DNA from: Bryobacterales bacterium
GTDB lineage: Bacteria; Acidobacteriota; Terriglobia; Bryobacterales; Bryobacteraceae
Length of the DNA: 34,342 bases
Assembly: GCA_026954325.1 (NCBI GenBank)
Contig: JAIXKK010000024.1
Location: 1 to 34,342 of the forward strand
Direction of reading: 5' to 3'
Part shown: positions 24,580 through 31,641 of the stretch, piece after piece
Layout of the letters: each line of letters opens with the position of its first letter
Numbering within the stretch: the first letter of the stretch is position 1
Notes under the pieces: generated by a model
Database searches by the model: none
What the model was told of the DNA's origin: nothing
The model's input: the letters and a program-made list of their open reading frames with translations, nothing else
Translations under genes and position numbers: made by a program

Positions 24580-25221
24580 TCAGGGGTGCTTTGCGCGTAC
24601 AAGGTAGACCGCCACTTCGGCCCTCAGGTTCGGCATGGACTTGACCCGGTGGTTACCGGAAAGGAAGTAGTGGCGCTCGACGACCCAATTCTGCTCGACG
24701 CAAAACGCCTCGAAGTCCTGGATGGTGAGGAAGTGGACGTTCGGCGAATCGTACCACTCGTAGGGGAAGAGGCCGGTGCGCGGAGCGCGGCCGGAAACGA
24801 GGTGGGCCCAGCGGACACGCCAGTGGCCGAAATTGGGGAAGGCCACAATGACGCGGCGTCCGACGCGGAGCATTTCGCGCAGCACTTTTAGGGGCTTGAG
24901 GGTTTGCTGCAAGGTCTGGCTGAGGATGACGTAATCGAAGGCCTGGTCAGGATAATCGGCGAGGCCCTGGTCGATGTCGCCCTGGTAGACGGAGACGCCT
25001 CGGGCAATGGCGAGTTGGACGCGTTCGCGGGAGATCTCGACTCCGGCCCCTGTGACCTGCTTGTGGTCCATGAGCCACTCGAGGAGTTCTCCTTCGCCAC
25101 AGCCGAGGTCGAGCACCTTGGAACGAGGTTCGACAATCTCGCCGATGATGGCGTAGTCGCCGCGGCCGAGGACTTCTTTGATGAGGCGGCGCGCGGGCAG
25201 GGGAGCGGAGTCAGTGGCCAT
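24580..25221 (-). CDS. metW: Methionine biosynthesis protein MetW
   Basis: A 213-residue class I methyltransferase-fold protein of the MetW family, which works together with MetX homoserine acetyltransferases in methionine synthesis. L-D-L-G-C-G-E-G-E-L-L (37-47) is SAM motif I, and G-V-E-I-S-R (60-65) the acidic end of strand 2. Family blocks follow: V-I-L-S-Q-T-L-Q-Q and A-F-P-N-F-G-H-W-R-V-R. Translation starts 2 bases after the metX stop, with AAGGAGG inside the end of metX serving as ribosome-binding site, so the two proteins are made in step. Length and order match the known metXW arrangement. Confidence 0.95.
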   Translation of the reverse strand: MATDSAPLPARRLIKEVLGRGDYAIIGEIVEPRSKVLDLGCGEGELLEWLMDHKQVTGAGVEISRERVQLAIARGVSVYQGDIDQGLADYPDQAFDYVILSQTLQQTLKPLKVLREMLRVGRRVIVAFPNFGHWRVRWAHLVSGRAPRTGLFPYEWYDSPNVHFLTIQDFEAFCVEQNWVVERHYFLSGNHRVKSMPNLRAEVAVYLVRAKHP

Positions 25222-25223
25222 GC

Positions 25224-26330
25224 TCAGGCAGCCTCCTTGTAGACTCGGGCGAGGAAACCGCGGATGAGGTCAGTCTGCTCCCCGACCTCGACGAGGAACG
25301 CGTCATGGCCGTAGTTGGAGGACAGTTCGCAATAGGCCACATCGCGGTTGCGGCTGCGGAGGGCGCTGACGATTTCGAGGGACTGGTCGCTTGGATAGAG
25401 CCAATCGGAGGTGAAGCTGATGACAAGGAAGCGGGAGTGAGCCTGTTCGAGGGCCTGGGCGAGGGACGGATAGCCCTGCGCGAGATCGAAGACATCCATG
25501 GCCTTCGTAATGTAGAGGTAGGAGTTTGCGTCGAAGCGATCGACGAACTGATTTCCGCGATAACGGAGGTAGCTTTCGACCTCGAACTCGTCGTCGAAGG
25601 TGAAGGCCGCGGCGCCTTTGTTGCGGAAGCGGCGGCCGAACTTTTCCTTCATCGAGTCGTCACTCATGTAGGTAATGTGACCGACCATGCGGGCGACGGA
25701 AAGCCCGCGTGCCGGCGGCTTGAAGCCGTAGTAGTTACCGTTGTTCCAATCGGGATCGGCCATGATGGCCTGGCGGCCGACTTCGTTGAAGGCAATCTGC
25801 TGCGCGGAGTGCCGGGCTGTGGTGGCAATGGGGAAGGCGGCGGCAACACAATCGGGGTAGCGCACGGCCCATTCGAGGACTTGCATGCCTCCCATGGAGC
25901 CGCCGGCGACGGCGAGGAGACGGCTGATGCCGAGGTGATCGACCACCATTTTCTGGAGGCGCACCATGTCGCCGATGGTGATCATGGGAAAGCTCATGGC
26001 ATAGGGGGCGCCGGTTTCCGGGTTGATGGAGGAGGGGCCCGTGGTCCCACGGCAGCCGCCGAGGACATTGATGCAGAGGACGAAGTAGCGATTGGTGTCG
26101 AAAGCTTTACCGGGGCCGATCATGTTGTCCCACCAGCCGGGCTTACCGTCTTCCTTGCCGACGCCGGCAGCGTGGGCATCGCCGGTGAAGGCATGAACGA
26201 TGAGGACAGCATTCGACTTGCCGGCGTTCAACACTCCATAAGTTTCAAAGGCAACATCCACGGGAGCGATGACAGCGCCGCTGTCCAGAGTGATGGAATT
26301 GAATTGAACGGACTGAGTTTCAACGATCAT
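25224..26330 (-). CDS. metX: Homoserine O-acyltransferase MetX
   Basis: A 368-residue alpha/beta-hydrolase-fold enzyme that acylates L-homoserine (acetyl-CoA or succinyl-CoA donor) as the first committed step of methionine synthesis. The nucleophile elbow G-G-S-M-G-G gives Ser145; F-T-S-D-W-L-Y-P gives Asp309; N-Y-G-H-D-A-F-L gives His342. [10 protein letters not shown] (26-35) and [10 protein letters not shown] (91-100) are family blocks. The longer frame starts at 26399, but homology begins at the ATG at 26330. metW follows directly. The stop of the upstream gene is one base away, so metX has no room for its own promoter leader; no SAM riboswitch was recognised upstream. Donor specificity cannot be decided from sequence alone. 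Confidence 0.95.
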   Translation of the reverse strand: MIVETQSVQFNSITLDSGAVIAPVDVAFETYGVLNAGKSNAVLIVHAFTGDAHAAGVGKEDGKPGWWDNMIGPGKAFDTNRYFVLCINVLGGCRGTTGPSSINPETGAPYAMSFPMITIGDMVRLQKMVVDHLGISRLLAVAGGSMGGMQVLEWAVRYPDCVAAAFPIATTARHSAQQIAFNEVGRQAIMADPDWNNGNYYGFKPPARGLSVARMVGHITYMSDDSMKEKFGRRFRNKGAAAFTFDDEFEVESYLRYRGNQFVDRFDANSYLYITKAMDVFDLAQGYPSLAQALEQAHSRFLVISFTSDWLYPSDQSLEIVSALRSRNRDVAYCELSSNYGHDAFLVEVGEQTDLIRGFLARVYKEAA

Positions 26331-26331
26331 C

Positions 26332-27090
26332 CTACGTGCAGGCTTGATTAGATGATAACAGGGGAGGGGGAATTCGGGCTTCAGCGTGGGTGGTTTCATC
26401 GGAGGACGAGGTAGAGGCGGTTGGGCCGAGGCCGGGGCGGGATTCCTCGGGGGCAGGTTCGGGGTTTTCCTGGTTCGCCGGCTGATTTTGAAGGGGGGAG
26501 TCCAGGGATTCGGCAGGCTTCGTTTTGTCGCTTTGAGAATCTGTGTGTTGCAGGGGCTCGGAGGGGGGCTGTCTTTGTTCCGCCTCAGGTTCCAGGGCGG
26601 TTTGGACGGGGGCGCTTTCCGGGGTAGATGAGAGGGTGGAAGGGCGGGAATCCTGAAGGAGCCGGAGTTGTTTCACGCCGCGGTAGTAGGAGCGTTCATT
26701 GAGAGTTTGGCACCGGGTGTAGCGTTCGAGTTTGGTGATGGTGGCGGGGTCGCCGGAAGCAAGCGGGTCGACGCCCTGGTCTTCGTAGAGGGCGCAGGTG
26801 AGTTTTTCGATGCGGCGGATATTCCAGGAGGCGAGGCTGATGCGGCGGAAGAGGTCCTCCTCCTGGACACCCCGTGGTTGGAGTTCCTCGCGGAGCCCGG
26901 TAAGGAATTCGTCGTAGCATTGCCGGTCTTCGGGGGCGACGATGGCGAAGGAGGCGGAGAAGCCTTCCTTGAGCGCGTTGCGGCTGGAAGCGGCTTTGCC
27001 GGCGGGGGTCTTGGGGCCGGTGGATTTTTGCGCGTTCTCGCGGTTGATGCATGCGCGCGTGCGGAATTTGTTAAACAAAGAGCCGAGCAT
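26332..27090 (-). CDS. Acidobacterial hypothetical protein with [15 protein letters not shown] motif
   Basis: A 252-residue cytoplasmic protein. The N-terminal [15 protein letters not shown] (residues 15-29) followed by [11 protein letters not shown] identifies a multicopy family common in Acidobacteriota and Planctomycetes, sometimes near mobile elements, with no known function. A helical middle (about 50-150) is followed by a low-complexity Pro/Glu/Ser/Gln-rich tail. AAGGAG lies eight bases before the start at 27090. Its TAG stop is one base from the metX start, so transcription likely continues into metXW; whether it regulates methionine synthesis is unknown. Confidence 0.75.
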   Translation of the reverse strand: MLGSLFNKFRTRACINRENAQKSTGPKTPAGKAASSRNALKEGFSASFAIVAPEDRQCYDEFLTGLREELQPRGVQEEDLFRRISLASWNIRRIEKLTCALYEDQGVDPLASGDPATITKLERYTRCQTLNERSYYRGVKQLRLLQDSRPSTLSSTPESAPVQTALEPEAEQRQPPSEPLQHTDSQSDKTKPAESLDSPLQNQPANQENPEPAPEESRPGLGPTASTSSSDETTHAEARIPPPLLSSNQACT

Positions 27091-27459
27091 GGAAAGATCT
27101 CCTTGGGGTATGGGAGAAGGCCGGTGGCCTTTGCCCGGCTTCAGGGTAATGCGGGGTTTTGACTCTCGCAGTGCTATTAGAGGGAAGTGATTGAAATCAG
27201 GAGAAAAATAAAGCCGGGAAGCGCGTGAACCGGCGACAATCTCCCAGCGAAGAGGGGGTGGCTTCTTTTTCAGAGTAGATTCTGATATTTAGGAGGGGAG
27301 ACGAGCCATGGGAGCCGTGTGCCTTGGCCGGCGCCGGCTCCGAGGCGCGCCTCCGACCATGACGGGGATTGGCTGCCGCGGCAGTGTCCTTCCCGCGACC
27401 GGTGCGCCGTGATCGGCCACGGGCGGCGGCGGAGACAGGCCTTGAGCCCTTTGGGACAC
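27091..27459. other. Intergenic stretch without intact gene
   Basis: Apart from the ribosome-binding site of the 27090 minus-strand gene, I see no gene or clear promoter here. A TTGACT at 27159-27164 on the + strand has no matching -10. The part next to 27460 may be the shifted end of the transposase remnant. Open frames across it are low-complexity and have no family features. Confidence 0.5.
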
Positions 27460-27597
27460 TTTGGTGTCCAGGCGGCTTATCACATGCAGACCGCTCCTGG
27501 TCTTCGTGGCCGCGATCAAATTGACGATTACTTCGTGGCTCACCAGCGGCTTGCCCCGCCAGTTCCGGGTGATGAAGGAGAACAACCGGGCCGCCAC
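27460..27597 (-). mobile_element. ISAzo13-type transposase remnant
   Basis: Reading the minus strand from 27597, R-L-F-S-F-I-T-R-N-W-R-G-K-P-L-V-S-H-E-V and I-V-N-L-I-A-A-T-K-T-R-S-G-L match the C-terminal block of ISAzo13-family transposases. After R-L-D-T-K at about 27460 the sequence turns into Pro/Arg-rich nonsense, and upstream of 27597 the homology fades. The rest of the transposase (about 400 residues) is absent. No terminal inverted repeats were found near the remnant. Confidence 0.75.
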
Positions 27598-27637
27598 TCC
27601 CGGTCTCCGTTCCTGTAATCACCCACCTGCTCTTCCC

Positions 27638-30100
27638 TCACGGCTCCCGCAACACCTCCATCGCACCACGACGAAAAGTCCGCCGGCTCGCGACGAAACC
27701 AGCACAGCAGGCAAGCGTCGCATCCAGCAGCGCACAGGTTGTAATCGCGGACACGTCAAGCCTCCACACCGGCCTTCCGATGGCGATGCTCAGCAGCACG
27801 CCGGCAAGCGCATTACCCAGTGCGCCTCCGAGTAGCCCGGCTGCGAGACCCGACATCCCGAGTTCCGTGAACAACGCCAGCCAGAGGACGCCCGGCCGCG
27901 CACCGAGAGCCTTCCAGACAGCCGCCTCCCGGCGCCGCGCATTGCGGGTGGAAGCAATCAGCAAGGCGAGCAGAATCAAGCCGCCCGCCAGCACCAGCCC
28001 AGCAAGAATCCGCAGCATGGACAAAGCCCGCCCGGATACCTCCCTCAGCATCGACGCAAAGGCGTCGCGGCTCACCACGGGCGCCAAAGGGAAGCGGGCG
28101 GCCAACTCCCTTTCCACTTCCTTCCGGCGGCCCGGCGCGGCAGTGAAGGCGATGTGATAAAAGACCCGCATGTCCTTCATAGCCTCGCAGGGAAGGGTGA
28201 TGGCGTGCGCGGCATTATCCACACGGTCCAGTTCACGTATGCCGGAGACCCGCGCGGTGAGTGTGCCGGACGGCAGTTGAAAGCGGATGAACCCGCCGGC
28301 ACGGACCCCGGCCAACCGCGCCACCTCTTGCGAGATGACGGCCTCGGCCGGCGACCGGGCATGACGCCACCAACCTCCGTCGACCATTCTGCCCGCCGCC
28401 GGTGGGGCGTCGAGGCACGTAACGAAATACATGCGCCCTCCTTGCGGCGTCGACAGGCGGAGCCAGGCGAACGGCGCTGCGCGGACAGGCTTGACGACGC
28501 CCGGATTCTCCTCGAGAAAGCGCCTCACCGGCGCCAACTCGCTTTCCTTCACCGCCAGCACATAGTGTGTGGCGCCGGGCGTGGGAATCGCCAGCGCGAC
28601 TTCTTCGCCAACTCCATCCTGCCCAACCCAGGCCGCGGCGAGCAGCAGCGTGCCCAGCAGAAGAACAAGAAGCATCGGCGCGGAACGGCTTTCCGCCCGG
28701 GTAAGGTTGCGCAAACCGTAGCGAACCGCCATCGGGAGACGCAGGCGCCGCGCGAGCAGAACCTGAATCGTCCATCGAATCATGAGCATTGCCGCCGCCA
28801 CGCCGGCGCCGAGGATCAACAGGCCCGCAAGAAGCCATGCACTCAAGCGAATGGATTGAGTCACCCACAAGAGTGTGCCTGTCAGCACCATGGCCCCTGA
28901 CACAGTCGCCTTCCGCGAAAGGCGGCGCCGGGGCTCCACCCATCGCCGCAGAGTGAGCCACGGCGGCGTCTGCACCGCGCGCCACAGCGGCCCTATTGCC
29001 AGGGCCAGTGCCGAGACTAAGCCGAGAGCAATGGATTCGGCCATGATTCGCCAATTGATTCCTCCAGTGGAAGGCAGGCCCAGTTGGCTCCCCGCGAATC
29101 GCAGCAGCACCGCCTCCACCACCAGTCCCAGCAACGTGCCGGCCCCTGCTCCCACGCCGGAGAGAGCAATCATCTCCAAGACGTGAATCGAGAGCACCCA
29201 CGGCGCTGTCGCTCCCAGCGCTTTCAAACCGGCTACCGTATCGAGCCGCTCCTCGATGTGCAAATAGGCGGTGGTGGCAATACCGAGCGCCCCCAAGGCG
29301 AGCGCCAGCCATCCGGTGAGATTCAGAAAAGAGCTTGCGGCGTCAAAGCTATTCACCGCGCGCGGATCGGAATCCTGGTAGCCGGTAACATCCCCGTACG
29401 GAAATATCCGCTCCACCCGCTCGCGCAATTGGTTCACGGGAACGTCTGGAGGCGACCGGAATCGAAGATGGAATGTCTCCGTGCTGCCCTGGAGAGCGAT
29501 TCCTGTTCGCTCGAACGCGCTGTTGGAAAGGATCAGACGGGGAAAGGGCGCCGGGAACCCGGCGAAGCGATCCGGTTCGGATGTGATCGCCGCCGCTACC
29601 CGGAACTCGGCCCGGTTGATCCGGATGGTATCTCCGGCTCGAACATGCAGCCGGTCGAGCAACTCCGGCGTGGCCGCCACGGTATCATCTCGCAGGACTT
29701 CGGCCAGGCTCTCACCCGCCGCCAGGCCGATCCTTCCATAGAGCGGATAAGCGGCCGGGTCCACGGCCTTCACATACACCGCAACCGGATCCGCCGCCGT
29801 CTCCGAAGCCGCCATGGCGTAGGTTTCGGTGACCACGGTCATTTGTACTCCGGCACGCCTCAGGCTTTCGATCCGCGCCGTTTCTTCTTCCGAAGGCGGC
29901 TCTTTGATGCTGACCGCGACGTCTCCCCCGATCCACTGCCGCGCATCGGCTCCGAGCGCATCCCGCATGCGCGCACTCAGCCCTCGGGCGCCACTCATCG
30001 ACGCTACCCCGGCGGCCACGGCGAGCACGGCGGCCAGCGAACGGCGGGGCGAAAACCGTACATCGCGCCAGGCCAGGCGCCACGTAAGCCGCAGGAACAT
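27638..30100 (-). CDS. FtsX/LolE-like ABC transporter permease
   Basis: An 820-residue membrane protein with the two-module layout of large permeases such as YbbP: first helix (about 18-38), a MacB-like periplasmic domain, a three-helix FtsX domain (about 270-380), a central pair of helices (about 410-450), another helix near 480-500 and periplasmic domain, and a final FtsX domain of three helices after L-S-M-L-R-I-L-A-G-L-V-L. Such permeases pair with a separate ATPase to move lipids or lipoproteins; none is next to it, and it is distinct from the ADOP permease at 7-9 kb. The start could be GTG at 30112 or ATG at 30100. A perfect palindrome with TATAAT lies directly upstream. Confidence 0.85.
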   Translation of the reverse strand: MFLRLTWRLAWRDVRFSPRRSLAAVLAVAAGVASMSGARGLSARMRDALGADARQWIGGDVAVSIKEPPSEEETARIESLRRAGVQMTVVTETYAMAASETAADPVAVYVKAVDPAAYPLYGRIGLAAGESLAEVLRDDTVAATPELLDRLHVRAGDTIRINRAEFRVAAAITSEPDRFAGFPAPFPRLILSNSAFERTGIALQGSTETFHLRFRSPPDVPVNQLRERVERIFPYGDVTGYQDSDPRAVNSFDAASSFLNLTGWLALALGALGIATTAYLHIEERLDTVAGLKALGATAPWVLSIHVLEMIALSGVGAGAGTLLGLVVEAVLLRFAGSQLGLPSTGGINWRIMAESIALGLVSALALAIGPLWRAVQTPPWLTLRRWVEPRRRLSRKATVSGAMVLTGTLLWVTQSIRLSAWLLAGLLILGAGVAAAMLMIRWTIQVLLARRLRLPMAVRYGLRNLTRAESRSAPMLLVLLLGTLLLAAAWVGQDGVGEEVALAIPTPGATHYVLAVKESELAPVRRFLEENPGVVKPVRAAPFAWLRLSTPQGGRMYFVTCLDAPPAAGRMVDGGWWRHARSPAEAVISQEVARLAGVRAGGFIRFQLPSGTLTARVSGIRELDRVDNAAHAITLPCEAMKDMRVFYHIAFTAAPGRRKEVERELAARFPLAPVVSRDAFASMLREVSGRALSMLRILAGLVLAGGLILLALLIASTRNARRREAAVWKALGARPGVLWLALFTELGMSGLAAGLLGGALGNALAGVLLSIAIGRPVWRLDVSAITTCALLDATLACCAGFVASRRTFRRGAMEVLREP

Positions 30101-30113
30101 CCGCTCCGCCACA

Positions 30114-30129
30114 CTGCATTATAATGCAG
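30114..30129. promoter_or_regulatory. Perfect palindrome with divergent TATAAT -10 elements
   Basis: CTGCATTATAATGCAG is a perfect 16-bp palindrome. It contains TATAAT on the + strand (30120-30125) and on the minus strand (30118-30123). Predicted starts of transcription would be near 30132 (+) and 30111 (-), within a few bases of the two start codons. No good -35 element was found for either direction, so the site may instead be an operator. Confidence 0.45.
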
Positions 30130-30138
30130 GATGCGTTG

Positions 30139-31581
30139 ATGGTTTTCGTCACTCTGCTGCTGGCCTCCGCCGCCGCCGCCCATGCGCGAGAACCGGTGAT
30201 AGGCGGCTACGGAATCCGGAACGCAGCCAGCCGGCTGCCTGCCGCCATCGCGCCCGGCTCGCTGTTCGTGGTGGAGGGGGCGAACTTCCACGGTCCACTG
30301 CAGGTGAGGATCGTGGCCGGTTCGCGCGCCGTGATGGCCCCCATACTCGCGGCAACCAGCCGGCTCATCGAGACGCGAATGCCCTCGAACGTTCCTCTTG
30401 GCGACGCCACCCTAACGGTCTCCGCGGCGGGCCAAGCCAGCCGCGCCGCTGCGGTTCGCATCACCTCAAGCAGCTTCGGAATCTACAGCGCAAACGGCCT
30501 TGGCTGGGGGCCGGGCGCGATTGCTCTTTCCGGCAACGGAACCGCCGTTCTCTCCGGCACCGGCCTTGGCGCCGGCGGCGCCATTCGGGTGCTGGTGGGC
30601 GGAATCCGCGCGCATGTGCTGCTGGTGCGTCGCGGCGAGAAGGATGAGATCACGTTCGCCATACCTCGGAACGCGCCTCAGAGTTGCTGGGTACCGGTAC
30701 AGGTGCTAACGGGACACGAGCAAGCCAGCAATACAGTCAGCATGCCGGTGTCCACGCGAGGCCCCTGCCAAACGCCACCGTACTTTCCGCTCGCCACATG
30801 GGCGGGGAAGCGAGTTGGGCTGGTGGTGCTGTCGCGCACGATTCATCCGGATTACACGGAAGACGATGCCCTGGCAGCCTTTCTTGATTTGCGCTCGACG
30901 AAGGCTCCTTCCGGACCGCTAGTTTATCTGCCGCCGCACGGGACCTGCGCATCCTACCAGTCCGCCGTCGATTCCGAAGCTCCCCTTGGCGCTTCTTTTG
31001 CCTCCGCCTTGCTGGGGGAATTACCGGGCCGCGGGCTCAACGCAGGCATTCGCGTAACGGCAGCGTCGGGAAAAACGCTGCGCAGCGTTCCGGCCGCCAT
31101 GGGAGTTCCAGGTGTCTACAAGGCCAGTCTGGGTAACAGCCGGCCTGAGGCCGGACGCCGCCGCTTGCCGCTGTTCTTGAACTCGGGAGACCTGCGGATC
31201 GCCGGTGGAGGATCCGGCGTGGGCACTTTCGTATTCTCCCAACCGCCGCCGGCCCCATTCGAATGGACAAACCGCGATGCCTTGCGACAGGTGGACCGGG
31301 GGCGAACCCTGCCGGTGGAATGGAGAGGGCCAGGGCCGGGATACGCGATGGCAATCCTCGTTTCCAACGGGGGATCCATGTGCTATTGCATCGCTTCCGC
31401 CGAGCAGCGGCATTTCGCGGTTCCTTCGTATTTGCTACGGCTGCTGCCGGCCGGAGAGGGAGGCGCCATCCATCTCATCAGCCTGCCCGAGAAGGACTTC
31501 CGCAAAATTCCCGCCGCCGGCCTGGATTCCAGCGTCGCCTTCAGCACTACAATTCAGCAGGCCGAAGTGAACATCCATTGA
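30139..31581 (+). CDS. Secreted protein with Solibacter-type NAAS/IAPGS domain
   Basis: A predicted 480-residue exported protein. The ATG at 30139 begins a signal sequence (M-V-F-V-T-L-L-L-A-S-A-A-A-A-H-A). AGGA lies seven bases before it. An ATG at 30124 gives five extra residues but lies inside the palindrome. The mature part starts with G-I-R-N-A-A-S-R-L-P-A-A-I-A-P-G-S-L-F-V-V-E-G-A-N-F, like the Solibacter-type C-terminal domain (TIGR03437) that is found on many secreted acidobacterial proteins. A second part (from about 220) contains V-G-L-V-V-L-S-R-T-I-H-P and other beta-type segments with no family I recognise. Probably a surface or exported structural protein; function unknown. Confidence 0.7.
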   Translation: MVFVTLLLASAAAAHAREPVIGGYGIRNAASRLPAAIAPGSLFVVEGANFHGPLQVRIVAGSRAVMAPILAATSRLIETRMPSNVPLGDATLTVSAAGQASRAAAVRITSSSFGIYSANGLGWGPGAIALSGNGTAVLSGTGLGAGGAIRVLVGGIRAHVLLVRRGEKDEITFAIPRNAPQSCWVPVQVLTGHEQASNTVSMPVSTRGPCQTPPYFPLATWAGKRVGLVVLSRTIHPDYTEDDALAAFLDLRSTKAPSGPLVYLPPHGTCASYQSAVDSEAPLGASFASALLGELPGRGLNAGIRVTAASGKTLRSVPAAMGVPGVYKASLGNSRPEAGRRRLPLFLNSGDLRIAGGGSGVGTFVFSQPPPAPFEWTNRDALRQVDRGRTLPVEWRGPGPGYAMAILVSNGGSMCYCIASAEQRHFAVPSYLLRLLPAGEGGAIHLISLPEKDFRKIPAAGLDSSVAFSTTIQQAEVNIH

Positions 31582-31641
31582 GATTTTCTTGCGTGATGTT
31601 CGGCCCTGGGCGCTCACAATATCATGGAGAGCACACACCTG

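Noticed and set aside
25305..26351. 348-codon open frame on the + strand
   Set aside because: It is the antisense shadow of metX in high-GC DNA; metX has all catalytic residues.
26331..26420. Possible SAM riboswitch upstream of metX
   Set aside because: This space is coding for the neighbouring protein and no SAM-box helices were recognised.
27159..27180. TTGACT as a -35 element
   Set aside because: The nearest -10-like TATTAG is only 10 bases downstream and no + strand gene follows.
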